64,000 nucleotides of DNA from Melastoma dodecandrum (GCA_029817715.1 JARUPY010000481.1:62001-126000); one strand, 5' to 3'; positions 22,504 through 35,487 are shown, counted from the first letter of the stretch. Numbers and translations are program-made. The notes: generated by a model not told the origin, from the letters alone.

Positions 22504-25500
22504 GTGCAAACGAGAGGGACCCGAATGTCAAATGTAGAACTCCAATTTTGAATAGTTTGGGAAGCATTTGGAGATCATTTTGGCTTCGGAAAATGCAAGT
22601 TCGGAAGCATCAATGTACGGAGCATGCGGGATGCACAACCTTGCGTAAGTTGTGCGCGGGGTTCCTCATTGTGCAACGAAAGGGACCCGAATGTCAAATG
22701 TAGAACTCCAATTTTGAATAGTTTGGGAAGCATTTGGGGATCATTTCGGCTTCGGAAAATGCAAGTTCGGAATCACCAAGGTACGGAGCATGCGGGATGC
22801 ACAACCTTGCATAAGTTGTGCGCGAGGTTCCTCCGTGTGCAAACGAGAGGGACCCGAATGTCAAATGTAGAACTCCAATTTTGAATAGTTTGGGAAGCAT
22901 TTGGAGATCATTTCGGCTTCGGAAAATGCAAGTTCGGAAGCATCAATGTACGGAGCATGCGGGATGCACAACCTTGCGTAAGTTGTGCGCGGGGTTCCTC
23001 ATTGTGCAAACGAAAGGGACCCGAATGCGAAATGTAGAACTCCAATTTTGAATAGTTTGGGAAGCATTTGGAGATCATTTAGGCTTCGGAAAATGCAAGT
23101 TCGGAAGCATCAATGTACGGAGCATGCGGGATGCACAACCTTGCGTAAGTTGTGCGCGGGGTTCCTCATTGTGCAAACGAAAGGGACCCGAATGCCAAAT
23201 GTAGAACTCCAATTTTGAATAGTTTGGGAAGCATTTGGGGATCATTTCGGCTTCGGAAAATGCAATTTCGGAAGCACCAAGGTACGGAGCATGCGGGATG
23301 CACAACCTTGCGTAAGTTGTGCGCGGGGTTCCTCATTGTGCAACGAAAGGGACCCGAATGTCAAATGTAGAACTCCAATTTTGAATAGTTTGGGAAGCAT
23401 TTGGGGATCATTTAGGCTTTGGAAAATGCAAGTTCGGAAGCACCAAGGTACGGAGCATGCGGGATGCACAACCTTGCGTAAGTTGTGCGCGGGGTTCCTC
23501 ATTGTGCAACGAAAGGGACCCGAATGCCAAATGTAGAACTCTAATTTTGAATAGTTTGGGAAGCATTTGGGGATCATTTAGGCTTCGGAAAATGCAATTT
23601 CGGAAGCACCAAGGTACGGAGCATGCGGGATGCACAACCTTGCGTAAGTTGTGCGCGGGGTTCCTCATTGTGCAACGAAAGGGACCCTAATGTCAAATGT
23701 AGAACTCCAATTTTGAATAGTTTGGGAAGCATTTGGGGATCATTTCGGCTTCGGAAAATGCAAGTTCGGAATCACCAAGGTACGGAGCATGCGGGATGCA
23801 CAACCTTGCATAAGTTGTGCGCGAGGTTCCTCCGTGTGCAAACGAGAGGGACCCGAATGTCAAATGTAGAACTCCAATTTTGAATAGTTTGGGAAGCATT
23901 TGGAGATCATTTTGGCTTCGGAAAATGCAAGTTCGGAAGCATCAATGTACGGAGCATGCGGGATGCACAACCTTGCGTAAGTTGTGCGCGGGGTTCCTCA
24001 TTGTGCATCGAAAGGGACCCGAATGCCAAATGTAGAACTCCAATTTTGAATAGTTTGGGAAGCATTTGGGGATCATTTGGGCTTCGGAAAATGCAATTTC
24101 GGAAGCACCAAGGTACGGAGCATGCGGGATGCACAACCTTGCATAAGTTGTGCGCGAGGTTCCTCCGTGTGCAAACGAGAGGGACCCGAATGTCAAATGT
24201 AGAACTCCAATTTTGAATAGTTTGGGAAGCATTTGGAGATCATTTAGGCTTCGGAAAATGCAAGTTCGGAAGCATCAATGTACGGAGCATGCGGGATGCA
24301 CAACCTTGCGTAAGTTGTGCGCGGGGTTCCTCATTGTGCAACGAAAGGGACCCGAATGTCAAATGTAGAACTCCAATTTTGAATAGTTTGGGAAGCATTT
24401 GGGGATCATTTCGGCTTTGGAAAATGCAAGTTCGGAATCACCAAGGTACGGAGCATGCGGGATGCACAACCTTGCATAAGTTGTGCGCGAGGTTCCTCCG
24501 TGTGCAAACGAGAGGGACCCGAATGTCAAATGTAGAACTCCAATTTTGAATAGTTTGGGAAGCATTTGGGGATCATTTCGGCTTCGGAAAATGCAATTTC
24601 GGAAGCACCAAGGTACGGAGCATGCGGGATGCACAACCTTGCGTAAGTTGTGCGCGGGGTTCCTCATTGTGCAACGAAAGGGACCCGAATGTCAAATGTA
24701 GAACTCCAATTTTGAATAGTTTGGGAAGCATTTGGGGATCATTTCGGCTTCGGAAAATGCAAGTTCGGAATCACCAAGGTACGGAGCATGCGGGATGCAC
24801 AACCTTGCCTAAGTTGTGCGCGAGGTTCCTCATTGTGCAAACGAGAGGGACCCGAATGTCAAATGTAGAACTCCAATTTTGAATAGTTTGGGAAGCATTT
24901 GGAGATCATTTTGGCTTCGGAAAATGCAAGTTCGGAAGCATCAATGTACGGAGCATGCGGGATGCACAACCTTGCGTAAGTTGTGCGCGGGGTTCCTCAT
25001 TGTGCAAACGAAAGGGACCCGAATGTCAAATGTAGAACTCCAATTTTGAATAGTTTGGGAAGCATTTGGGGATCATTTCGGCTTTGGAAAATGCAAGTTC
25101 GGAATCACCAAGGTACGGAGCATGCGGGATGCACAACCTTGCATAAGTTGTGCGCGAGGTTCCTCCGTGTGCAAACGAGAGGGACCCGAATGTCAAATGT
25201 AGAACTCCAATTTTGAATAGTTTGGGAAGCATTTGGAGATCATTTCGGCTTCGGAAAATGCAAGTTCGGAAGCATCAATGTACGGAGCATGCGGGATGCA
25301 CAACCTTGCCTAAGTTGTGCGCGGGGTTCCTCATTGTTCAAACGAAAGGGACCCGAATGCCAAATGTAGAACTCTAATTTTGAATAGTTTGGGAAGCATT
25401 TGGAGATCATTTAGGCTTCGGAAAATGCAAGTTCGGAAGCATCAATGTACGGAGCATGCGGGATGCACAACCTTGCGTAAGTTGTGCGCGGGGTTCCTCA

Positions 25501-26334
25501 TTGTGCAAACGAAAGGGACCCGAATGCCAAATGTAGAACTCCAATTTTGAATAGTTTGGGAAGCATTTGGGGATCATTTCGGCTTCGGAAAATGCAATTT
25601 CGGAAGCACCAAGGTACGGAGCATGCGGGATGCACAACCTTGCGTAAGTTGTGCGCGGGGTTCCTCATTGTGCAACGAAAGGGACCCGAATGTCAAATGT
25701 AGAACTCCAATTTTGAATAGTTTGGGAAGCATTTGGGGATCATTTGGGCTTCGGAAAATGCAATTTCGGAAGCACCAAGGTACGGAGCATGCGGGATGCA
25801 CAACCTTGCGTAAGTTGTGCGCGGGGTTCCTCATTGTGCAACGAAAGGGACCCGAATGCCAAATGTAGAACTCTAATTTTGAATAGTTTGGGAAGCATTT
25901 GGGGATCATTTAGGCTTCGGAAAATGCAATTTCGGAAGCACCAAGGTACGGAGCATGCGGAATGCACAACCTTGCGTAAGTTGTGCGCGGGGTTCCTCAT
26001 TGTGCAACGAAAGGGACCCTAATGTCAAATGTAGAACTCCAATTTTGAATAGTTTGGGAAGCATTTGGGGATCATTTGGGCTTCGGAAAATGCAAGTTCG
26101 GAATCACCAAGGTACGGAGCATGCGGGATGCACAACCTTGCATAAGTTGTGCGCGAGGTTCCTCCGTGTGCAAACGAGAGGGACCCGAATGTCAAATGTA
26201 GAACTCTAATTTTGAATAGTTTGGGAAGCATTTGGAGATCATTTTGGCTTCGGAAAATGCAAGTTCGGAAGCATCAATGTACGGAGCATGCGGGATGCAC
26301 AACCTTGCGTAAGTTGTGCGCGGGGTTCCTCATT

Positions 26335-26487
26335 GTGCATCGAAAGGGACCCGAATGTCAAATGTAGAACTCCAATTTTGAATAGTTTGGGAATCATTTG
26401 GGGATCATTTGGGCTTCGGAGAATGCAATTTCGGAAGCACCACGGTACGGAGCATGCGGGATGCACAATCATTTGGGGTTCCTCCTT
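26335..26487 (+). repeat. 153-bp broken monomer with a misplaced patch
   Basis: Between 'gatgcacaa' and 'ggggttcc' the usual 19 bases (most of the hairpin) are replaced by 'tcattt', a net loss of 13 bp. The new junction reads 'aatcatttgggg', and the identical 12 bases occur about 75 bp upstream in the same monomer, which carries the uncommon 'gggaatcatttgggg' form. The copy also starts 'gtgcatcg', like 19507 and 26988. This points to a short template switch or conversion patch anchored on 'aa' and 'gggg'. The right arm and loop of the inverted repeat are gone. Confidence 0.8.
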
Positions 26488-29400
26488 GTGCAAACGAGAG
26501 GGACCCGAATGTCAAATGTAGAACTCCAATTTTGAATAGTTCGGGAAGCATTTGGAGATCATTTAGGCTTCGGAAAATGCAAGTTCGGAAGCATCAATGT
26601 ACGGAGCATGCGGGATGCACAACCTTGCGTAAGTTGTGCGCGGGGTTCCTCATTGTGCAACGAAAGGGACCCTAATGTCAAATGTAGAATTCCAATTTTG
26701 AATAGTTTGGGAAGCATTTGGGGATCATTTCGGCTTGGGAAAATGCAAGTTCGGAATCACCAAGGTACGGAGCATGCGGGATGCACAACCTTGCATAAGT
26801 TGTGCGCGAGGTTCCTCCGTGTGCAAACGAGAGGGACCCGAATGTCAAATGTAGAACTCTAATTTTGAATAGTTTGGGAAGCATTTGGAGATCATTTTGG
26901 CTTCGGAAAATGCAAGTTCGGAAGCATCAATGTACGGAGCATGCGGGATGCACAACCTTGCGTAAGTTGTGCGCGGGGTTCCTCATTGTGCATCGAAAGG
27001 GACCCGAATGTCAAATGTAGAACTCCAATTTTGAATAGTTTGGGAATCATTTGGGGATCATTTGGGCTTCGGAGAATGCAATTTCGGAAGCACCAAGGTA
27101 CGGAGCATGCGGGATGCACAACCTTGCATAAGTTTTGCGCGAGGTTCCTCCGTGTGCAAACGAGAGGGACCCGAATGTCAAATGTAGAACTCCAATTTTG
27201 AATAGTTTGGGAAGCATTTGGAGATCATTTAGGCTTCGGAAAATGCAAGTTCGGAAGCATCAATGTACGGAGCATGCGGGATGCACAACCTTGCGTAAGT
27301 TGTGCGCGGGGTTCCTCATTGTGCAAACGAAAGGGACCCGAATGCCAAATGTAGAACTCTAATTTTGAATAGTTTGGGAAGCATTTGGGGATCATTTAGG
27401 CTTCGGAAAATGCAATTTCGGAAGCACCAAGGTACGGAGCATGCGGAATGCACAACCTTGCGTAAGTTGTGCGCGGGGTTCCTCATTGTGCAACGAAAGG
27501 GACCCTAATGTCAAATGTAGAACTCCAATTTTGAATAGTTTGGGAAGCATTTGGGGATCATTTCGGCTTGGGAAAATGCAAGTTCGGAATCACCAAGGTA
27601 CGGAGCATGCGGGATGCACAACCTTGCATAAGTTGTGCGCGAGGTTCCTCCGTGTGCAAACGAGAGGGACCCGAATGTCAAATGTAGAACTCCAATTTTG
27701 AATAGTTTGGGAAGCATTTGGAGATCATTTTGGCTTCGGAAAATGCAAGTTCGGAAGCATCAATGTACGGAGCATGCGGGATGCACCACCTTGCGTAAGT
27801 TGTGCGCGGGGTTCCTCATTGTGCAACGAAAGGGACCCGAATGTCAAATGTAGAACTCCAATTTTGAATAGTTTGGGAAGCATTTGGGGATCATTTCGGC
27901 TTTGGAAAATGCAAGTTCGGAATCACCAAGGTACGGAGCATGCGGGATGCACAACCATGCGTAAGTTGTGCGCGGGGTTCCTCCTTGTGCAAACGAGAGG
28001 GACCCGAATGTCAAATGTAGAACTCCAATTTTGAATAGTTTGGGAAGCATTTGGAGATCATTTAGGCTTCGGAAAATGCAAGTTCGGAAGCATCAATGTA
28101 CGGAGCATGCGGGATGCACAACCTTGCGTAAGTTGTGCGCGGGGTTCCTCATTGTGCAAACGAAAGGGACCCGAATGCCAAATGTAGAACTCCAATTTTG
28201 AATAGTTTGGGAAGCATTTGGGGATCATTTGGGCTTCGGAAAATGCAATTTCGGAAGCACCAAGGTACGGAGCATGCGGGATGCACAACCTTGCGTAAGT
28301 TGTGCGCGGGGTTCCTCATTGTGCAAACGAAAGGGACCCGAATGCTAAATGTAGAACTCCAATTTTGAATAGTTTGGGAAGCATTTGGAGATCATTTAGG
28401 CTTCGGAAAATGCAATTTCGGAAGCACCAAGGTACGGAGCATGCGGGATGCACAACCTTGCGTAAGTTGTGCGCGAGGTTCCTCATTGTGCAACGAAAGG
28501 GACCCGAATGTCAAATGTAGAACTCCAATTTTGAATAGTTTGGGAAGCATTTGGGGATCATTTCGGCTTTGGAAAATGCAATTTCGGAAGCACCAAGGTA
28601 CGGAGCATGCGGGATGCACAACCTTGCGTAAGTTGTGCGCGAGGTTCCTCATTGTGCAACGAAAGGGACCCGAATGTCGAATGTAGAACTCCAATTTTGA
28701 ATAGTTTGGGAAGCATTTGGGGATCATTTCGGCTTTGGAAAATGCAAGTTCGGAATCACCAAGGTACGGAGCATGCGGGATGCACAACCTTGCATAAGTT
28801 GTGCGCGAGGTTCCTCCTTGTGCAAACGAGAGGGACCCGAATGTCAAATGTAGAACTCCAATTTTGAATAGTTTGGGAAGCATTTGGAGATCATTTAGGC
28901 TTCGGAAAATGCAAGTTCGGAAGCATCAATGTACGGAGCATGCGGGATGCACAACCTTGCGTAAGTTGTGCGCGGGGTTCCTCATTGTGCAAACGACAGG
29001 GACCCGAATGCCAAATGTAGAACTCCAATTTTGAATAGTTTGGGAAGCATTTGGGGATCATTTCGGCTTCGGAAAATGCAATTTCGGAAGCACCAAGGTA
29101 CGGAGCATGCGGAATGCACAACCTTGCGTAAGTTGTGCGCGGGGTTCCTCATTGTGCAACGAAAGGGACCCGAATGTCAAATGTAGAACTCCAATTTTGA
29201 ATAGTTTGGGAAGCATTTGGGGATCATTTCGGCTTCGGAAAATGCAAGTTCGGAATCACCAAGGTACGGAGCATGCGGGATGCACAACCTTGCATAAGTT
29301 GTGCGCGAGGTTACTCCGTGTGCAAACGAGAGGGACCCGAATGTCAAATGTAGAACTCCAATTTTGAATAGTTTGGGAAGCATTTGGAGATCATTTTGGC

Positions 29401-29819
29401 TTCGGAAAATGCAAGTTCGGAAGCATCAATGTACGGAGCATGCGGGATGCACAACCTTGCGTAAGTTGTGCGCGGGGTTCCTCATTGTGCAACGAAAGGG
29501 ACCCGAATGTCAAATGTAGAACTCCAATTTTGAATAGTTTGGGAAGCATTTGGGGATCATTTCGGCATTGGAAAATGCAAGTTCGGAATCACCAAGGTAC
29601 GGAGCATGCGGGATGCACAACCTTGCATAAGTTGTACGCGAGGTTCCTCCTTGTGTAAACGAGAGGGACCCGAATGTCAAATGTAGAACTCCAATTTTGA
29701 ATAGTATGGGAAGCATTTGGAGATCATTTTGGCTTCGGAAAATGCAAGTTCGGAAGCATCAATGTACGGAGCATGCGGGATGCACAACCTTGCCTAAGTT
29801 GTGCGCGGGGTTCCTCATT

Positions 29820-30153
29820 GTTCAAACGAAAGGGACCCGAATGCCAAATGTAGAACTCTAATTTTGAATAGTTTGGGAAGCATTTGGAGATCATTTAGGC
29901 TTCGGAAAATCCAAGTTCGGAAGCATCAATCTACGGAGCATGCGGGATGCACAACCTTGCGTAAGTTGTGCGCGGGGTTCCTCATTGTGCAAACGACAGG
30001 GACCCGAATGCCAAATGTAGAACTCTAATTTTGAATAGTTTGGGAAGCATTTGGGGATCATTTAGGCTTCGGAAAATGCAATTTCGGAAGCACCAAGGTA
30101 CGGAGCATGCGGAATGCACAACCTTGCGTAAGTTGTGCGCGGGGTTCCTCATT
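29820..30153 (+). repeat. Duplicated dimer with 'aaaatccaag' and 'tcaatctacgg', left copy
   Basis: The segment matches 34155-34488 at an offset of 4335 bp. Shared rare markers: 'gttcaaacg' in place of 'gtgcaaacg' after a gcctaag/gcctatg loop, aactctaatt, 'aaaatccaag', 'tcaatctacgg', then 'acgacaggg' in the next monomer. The 'acgacaggg' change alone also occurs near 18181, 28993, 31494, 31994 and 38662, so it marks a wider subfamily. Confidence 0.75.
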
Positions 30154-30819
30154 GTGCAACGAAAGGGACCCGAATGTCAAATGTAGAACTCCAATTTTGA
30201 ATAGTTTGGGAAGCATTTGGGGATCATTTTGGCTTCGGAAAATGCAATTTCGGAAGCACCAAGGTACGGAGCATGCGGGATGCACAACCTTGCGTAAGTT
30301 GTGCGCGGGGTTCCTCATTGTGCAAACGAAAGGGACCCGAATGCTAAATGTAGAACTCCAATTTTGAATAGTTTGGGAAGCATTTGGAGATCATTTAGGC
30401 TTCGGAAAATGCAAGTTCGGAAGCATCAATGTACGGAGCATGCGGGATGCACAACCTTGCGTAAGTTGTGCGCGGGGTTCCTCATTGTGCAAACGAAAGG
30501 GACCCGAATGCCAAATGTAGAACTCCAATTTTGAATAGTTTGGGAAGCATTTGGGGATCATTTAGGCTTCGGAAAATGCAATTTCGGAAGCACCAAGGTA
30601 CGGAGCATGCGGAATGCACAACCTTGCGTAAGTTGTGCGCGGGGTTCCTCATTGTGCAACGAAAGGGACCCGAATGTCAAATGTAGAACTCCAATTTTGA
30701 ATAGTTTGGGAAGCATTTGGGGATCATTTGGGCTTCGGAAAATGCAAGTTCGGAAGCACCAAGGTACGGAGCATGCGGGATGCACAACCTTGCGTAAGTT
30801 GTGCGCGGGGTTCCTCATT

Positions 30820-30986
30820 GTGAAAACGAAAGGCACCCGAATGTTAAATGTAGAACTCCAATTTAGAATAGTTTGGGAAGCATTTGGAGATCATTTAGGC
30901 TTCGGAAAATGCAAGTTCGGAAGCATCAATGTACGGAGCATGCGGGATGCACAACCTTGCGTAAGTTGTGCGCGGGGTTCCTCATT
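30820..30986 (+). repeat. Rare monomer 'gtgaaaacgaaaggcaccc', copy 2
   Basis: Shares 'gtgaaaacg', 'aaaggcaccc' and 'atgttaaatg' with 9837-10003, but reads 'aatttagaatag' where copies 1 and 3 read 'aattaataatag'. It lies exactly 1000 bp (two trimer lengths) before copy 3 and is probably the less derived neighbour or a partial conversion product. Confidence 0.7.
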
Positions 30987-31653
30987 GTGCAAACGAAAGG
31001 GACCCGAATGCCAAATGTAGAACTCCAATTTTGAATAGTTTGGGAAGCATTTGGGGATCATTTCGGCTTCGGAAAATGCAATTTCGGAAGCACCAAGGTA
31101 CGGAGCATGCGGGATGCACAACCTTGCGTAAGTTGTGCGCGGGGTTCCTCATTGTGCAACGAAAGGGACCCGAATGTCAAATGTAGAACTCCAATTTTGA
31201 ATAGTTTGGGAAGCATTTGGGGATCATTTGGGCTTCGGAAAATGCAATTTCGGAAGCACCAAGGTACGGAGCATGCGGGATGCACAACCTTGCGTAAGTT
31301 GTGCGCGGGGTTCCTCATTGTGCAAACGAAAGGGACCCGAATGCTAAATGTAGAACTCCAATTTTGAATAGTTTGGGAAGCATTTGGAGATCATTTAGGC
31401 TTCGGAAAATGCAAGTTCGGAAGCATCAATGTACGGAGCATGCGGGATGCACAACCTTGCGTAAGTTGTGCGCGGGGTTCCTCATTGTGCAAACGACAGG
31501 GACCCGAATGCCAAATGTAGAACTCCAATTTTGAATAGTTTGGGAAGCATTTGGGGATCATTTCGGCTTCGGAAAATGCAATTTCGGAAGCACCAAGGTA
31601 CGGAGCATGCGGAATGCACAACCTTGCGTAAGTTGTGCGCGGGGTTCCTCATT

Positions 31654-31986
31654 GTGCAACGAAAGGGACCCGAATGTCAAATGTAGAACTCCAATTTTGA
31701 ATAGTTTGGGCAGTATTTTGGGATCATTTGGGCTTCGGAAAATGCAAGTTCGGAAGCACCAAGGTACGGAGCTTGCGGAATGCACCGCCTTGCGTAAGTT
31801 GTGCGCGGGGTTCCTCATTGTGAAAACGAAAGGCACCCGAATGTTAAATGTAGAACTCCAATTAATAATAGTTTGGGAAGCATTTGGAGATCATTTAGGC
31901 TTCAGAAAATGCAAGTTCGGAAGCCCCAAGGTTCGGACCATGCGGGATGCACAACCTTGCGTAAGTTGTGCGCGGGGTTCCTCATT
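31654..31986 (+). repeat. Pair of strongly mutated monomers including rare copy 3
   Basis: The first monomer (31654-31819) has 'gggcagtattttggg', 'gagcttgcggaatgc' and 'gcaccgcc'. The second (31820-31986) has the 'gtgaaaacg/aaaggcaccc/aattaataatag' haplotype plus 'cttcagaaaatgc', 'gaagccccaaggttcgg' and 'gaccatgcggg'. About ten private changes in the second monomer make it one of the most divergent copies. The GCATGC site is lost in both. Neighbours on both sides are ordinary, so divergence is confined to two units. Confidence 0.75.
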
Positions 31987-34154
31987 GTGCAAACGACAGG
32001 GACCCGAATGCCAAATGTAGAACTCCAATTTTGAATAGTTTGGGAAGCATTTGGGGATCATTTCGGCTTTGGAAAATGCAATTTCGGAAGCACCAAGGTA
32101 CGGAGCATGCGGGATGCACAACCTTGCATAAGTTGTGCGCGAGGTTCCTCATCGTGCAAACGAGAGGGACCCGAATGTCAAATGTAGAACTCCAATTTTG
32201 AATAGTTTGGGAAGCATTTGGAGATCATTTAGGCTTCGGAAAATGCAAGTTCGGAAGCATCAATGTACGGAGCATGCGGGATGCACAACCTTGCGTAAGT
32301 TGTGCGCGGGGTTCCTCATTGTGCAAACGAAAGGGACCCGAATGTCAAATGTAGAACTCCAATTTTGAATAGTTTGGGAAGCATTTGGGGATCATTTAGG
32401 CTTCGGAAAATGCAAGTTCGGAAGCACCAAGGTACGGAGCATGCGGGATGCACAACCTTGCGTAAGTTGTGCGCGGGGTTCCTCATTGTGCAAACGAAAG
32501 GGACCCGAATGCCAAATGTAGAACTCCAATTTTGAATAGTTTGGGAAGCATTTGGGGATCATTTAGGCTTCGGAAAATGCAATTTCGGAAGCACCAAGGT
32601 ACGGAGCATGCGGGATGCACAACCTTGCGTAAGTTGTGCGCGAGGTTCCTCATTGTGCAACGAAAGGGACCCGAATGTCAAATGTAGAACTCCAATTTTG
32701 AATAGTTTGGGAAGCATTTGGGGATCATTTCGGCTTTGGAAAATGCAAGTTCGGAAGCACCAAGGTACGGAGCATGCGGGATGCACAACCTTGCATAAGT
32801 TGTGCGCGAGGTTCCTCCTTGTGCAAACGAGAGGGACCCGAATGTCAAATGTAGAACTCCAATTTTGAATAGTTTGGGAAGCATTTGGAGATCATTTAGG
32901 CTTCGGAAAATGCAAGTTCGGAAGCATCAATGTACGGAGCATGCGGGATGCACAACCTTGCGTAAGTTGTGCGCGGGGTTCCTCATTGTGCAAACGAAAG
33001 GGACCCGAATGCCAAATGTAGAACTCCAATTTTGAATAGTTTGGGAAGCATTTGGGGATCATTTAGGCTTCGGAAAATGCAAGTTCGGAAGCACCAAGGT
33101 ACGGAGCATGCGGGATGCACAACCTTGCGTAAGTTGTGCGCGGGGTTCCTCATTGTGCAAACGAAAGGGACCCGAATGCCAAATGTAGAACTCTAATTTT
33201 GAATAGTTTGGGAAGCATTTGGGGATCATTTAGGCTTCGGAAAATGCAATTTCGGAAGCACCAAGGTACGGAGCATGCGGGATGCACAACCTTGCGTAAG
33301 TTGTGCGCGGGGTTCCTCATTGTGCAACGAAAGGGACCCGAATGTCAAATGTAGAACTCCAATTTTGAATAGTTTGGGAAGCATTTGGGGATCATTTCGG
33401 CTTTGGAAAATGCAACTTCGGAATCACCAAGGTACGGAGCATGCGGGATGCACAACCTTGCATAAGTTGTGCGCGAGGTTCCTCCTTGTGCAAATGAGAG
33501 GGACCCGAATGTCAAATGTAGAACTCCAATTTTGAATAGTTTGGGAAGCATTTGGAGATCATTTAGGCTTCGGAAAATGCAAGTTCGGAAGCATCAATGT
33601 ACGGAGCATGCGGGATGCACAACCTTGCGTAAGTTGTGCGCGGGGTTCCTCATTGTGCAAACGAAAGGGACCCGAATGCCAAATGTAGAACTCCAATTTT
33701 GAATAGTTTGGGAAGCATTTGGGGATCATTTAGGCTTCGGAAAATGCAATTTCGGAAGCACCAAGGTACGGAGCATGCGGGATGCACAACCTTGCGTAAG
33801 TTGTGCGCGGGGTTCCTCATTGTGCAAACGAAAGGGACCCGAATGCCAAATGTAGAACTCTAATTTTGAATAGTTTGGGAAGCATTTGGGGATCATTTAG
33901 GCTTCGGAAAATGCAATTTCGGAAGCACCAAGGTACGGAGCATGCGGGATGCACAACCTTGCGTAAGTTGTGCGCGAGGTTCCTCATTGTGCAACGAAAG
34001 GGACCCGAATGTCAAATGTAGAACTCCAATTTTGAATAGTTTGGGAAGCATTTGGAGATCATTTTGGCTTCGGAAAATGCAAGTTCGGAAGCATCAATGT
34101 GCGGAGCATGCGGGATGCACAACCTTGCCTATGTTGTGCGCGGGGTTCCTCATT

Positions 34155-34488
34155 GTTCAAACGAAAGGGACCCGAATGCCAAATGTAGAACTCTAATTTT
34201 GAATAGTTTGGGAAGCATTTGGAGATCATTTAGGCTTCGGAAAATCCAAGTTCGGAAGCATCAATCTACGGAGCATGCGGGATGCACAACCTTGCGTAAG
34301 TTGTGCGCGGGGTTCCTCATTGTGCAAACGACAGGGACCCGAATGCCAAATGTAGAACTCTAATTTTGAATAGTTTGGGTAGCATTTGGGGATCATTTAG
34401 GCTTCGGAAAATGCAATTTCGGAAGCACCAAGGTACGGAGCATGCGGAATGCACAACCTTGCGTAAGTTGTGCGCGGGGTTCCTCATT
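34155..34488 (+). repeat. Duplicated dimer with 'aaaatccaag' and 'tcaatctacgg', right copy
   Basis: Partner of 29820-30153, with the same series of private substitutions. The monomer immediately before it has 'aatgtgcgg' (near 34097) and a 'gcctatg' loop instead of 'gcctaag'. The second monomer has 'gggtagcattt' near 34378 instead of 'gggaagcattt'. Confidence 0.75.
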
Positions 34489-35320
34489 GTGCAACGAAAG
34501 GGACCCGAATGTCAAATGTAGAACTCCAATTTTGAATAGTTTGGGAAGCATTTGGGGATCATTTCGGCTTTGGAAAATGCAAGTTCGGAATCACCAAGGT
34601 ACGGAGCATGCGGGATGCACAACCTTGCATAAGTTGTGCGCGAGGTTACTCCGTGTGCAAAGGAGAGGGACCCGAATGTCAAATGTAGTACTCCAATTTT
34701 GAATAGTTTGGGAAGCATTTGGAGATCATTTTGGCTTCGGAAAATGCAAGTTCGGAAGCATCAATGTACGGAGCATGCGGGATGCACAACCTTGCGTAAG
34801 TTGTGCGCGGGGTTCCTCATTGTGCAACGAAAGGGACCCGAATGTCAAATGTAGAACTCCAATTTTGAATAGTTTGGGAAGCATTTGGGGATCATTTCGG
34901 CTTCGGAAAATGCAAGTTCGGAAGCACCAAGGTACGGAGCATGCGGGATGCACAACCTTGCGTAAGTTGTGCGCGGGGTTCCTCATTGTGCAAACGAAAG
35001 GGACCCGAATGCCAAATGTAGAACTCCAATTTTGAATAGTTTGGGAAGCATTTGGGGATCATTTAGGCTTCGGAAAATGCAATTTCGGAAGCACCAAGGT
35101 ACGGAGCATGCGGGATGCACAACCTTGCGTAAGTTGTGCGCGGGGTTCCTCATTGTGCAACGAAAGGGACCCGAATGTCAAATGTAGAACTCCAATTTTG
35201 AATAGTTTGGGAAGCATTTGGGGATCATTTCGGCTTTGGAAAATGCAAGTTCGGAAGCACCAAGGTACGGAGCATGCGGGATGCACAACCTTGCGTAAGT
35301 TGTGCGCGGGGTTCCTCATT

Positions 35321-35487
35321 GTGCAACGAAAGGGACCCGAATGTCAAATGTAGAACTCCAATTTTGAATAGTTTGGGAAGCATTTGGGGATCATTTCGGC
35401 TTTGGAAAATGCAAGTTCGGAATCACCAAGGTACGGAGCATGCGGGATGCACAACCTTGCATAAGTTGTGCGCGAGGTTCCTCCGTT
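35321..35487 (+). repeat. Monomer with one-base insertion at a variant junction
   Basis: The end reads 'cctccgttgtgcaaacg', one T more than the usual 'cctccgtgtgcaaacg'. The extra base makes it look like a join of the 'ccgtgtgc' and 'cattgtgc' or 'ccttgtgc' endings. With the one-A deletion at its start, total length returns to 167 bp. Confidence 0.7.

Noticed and set aside
28392..28883. 163-codon open frame on the - strand
   Set aside because: It is reverse-strand read-through of three satellite copies, prolonged by 166-bp monomers; no recognisable domain.
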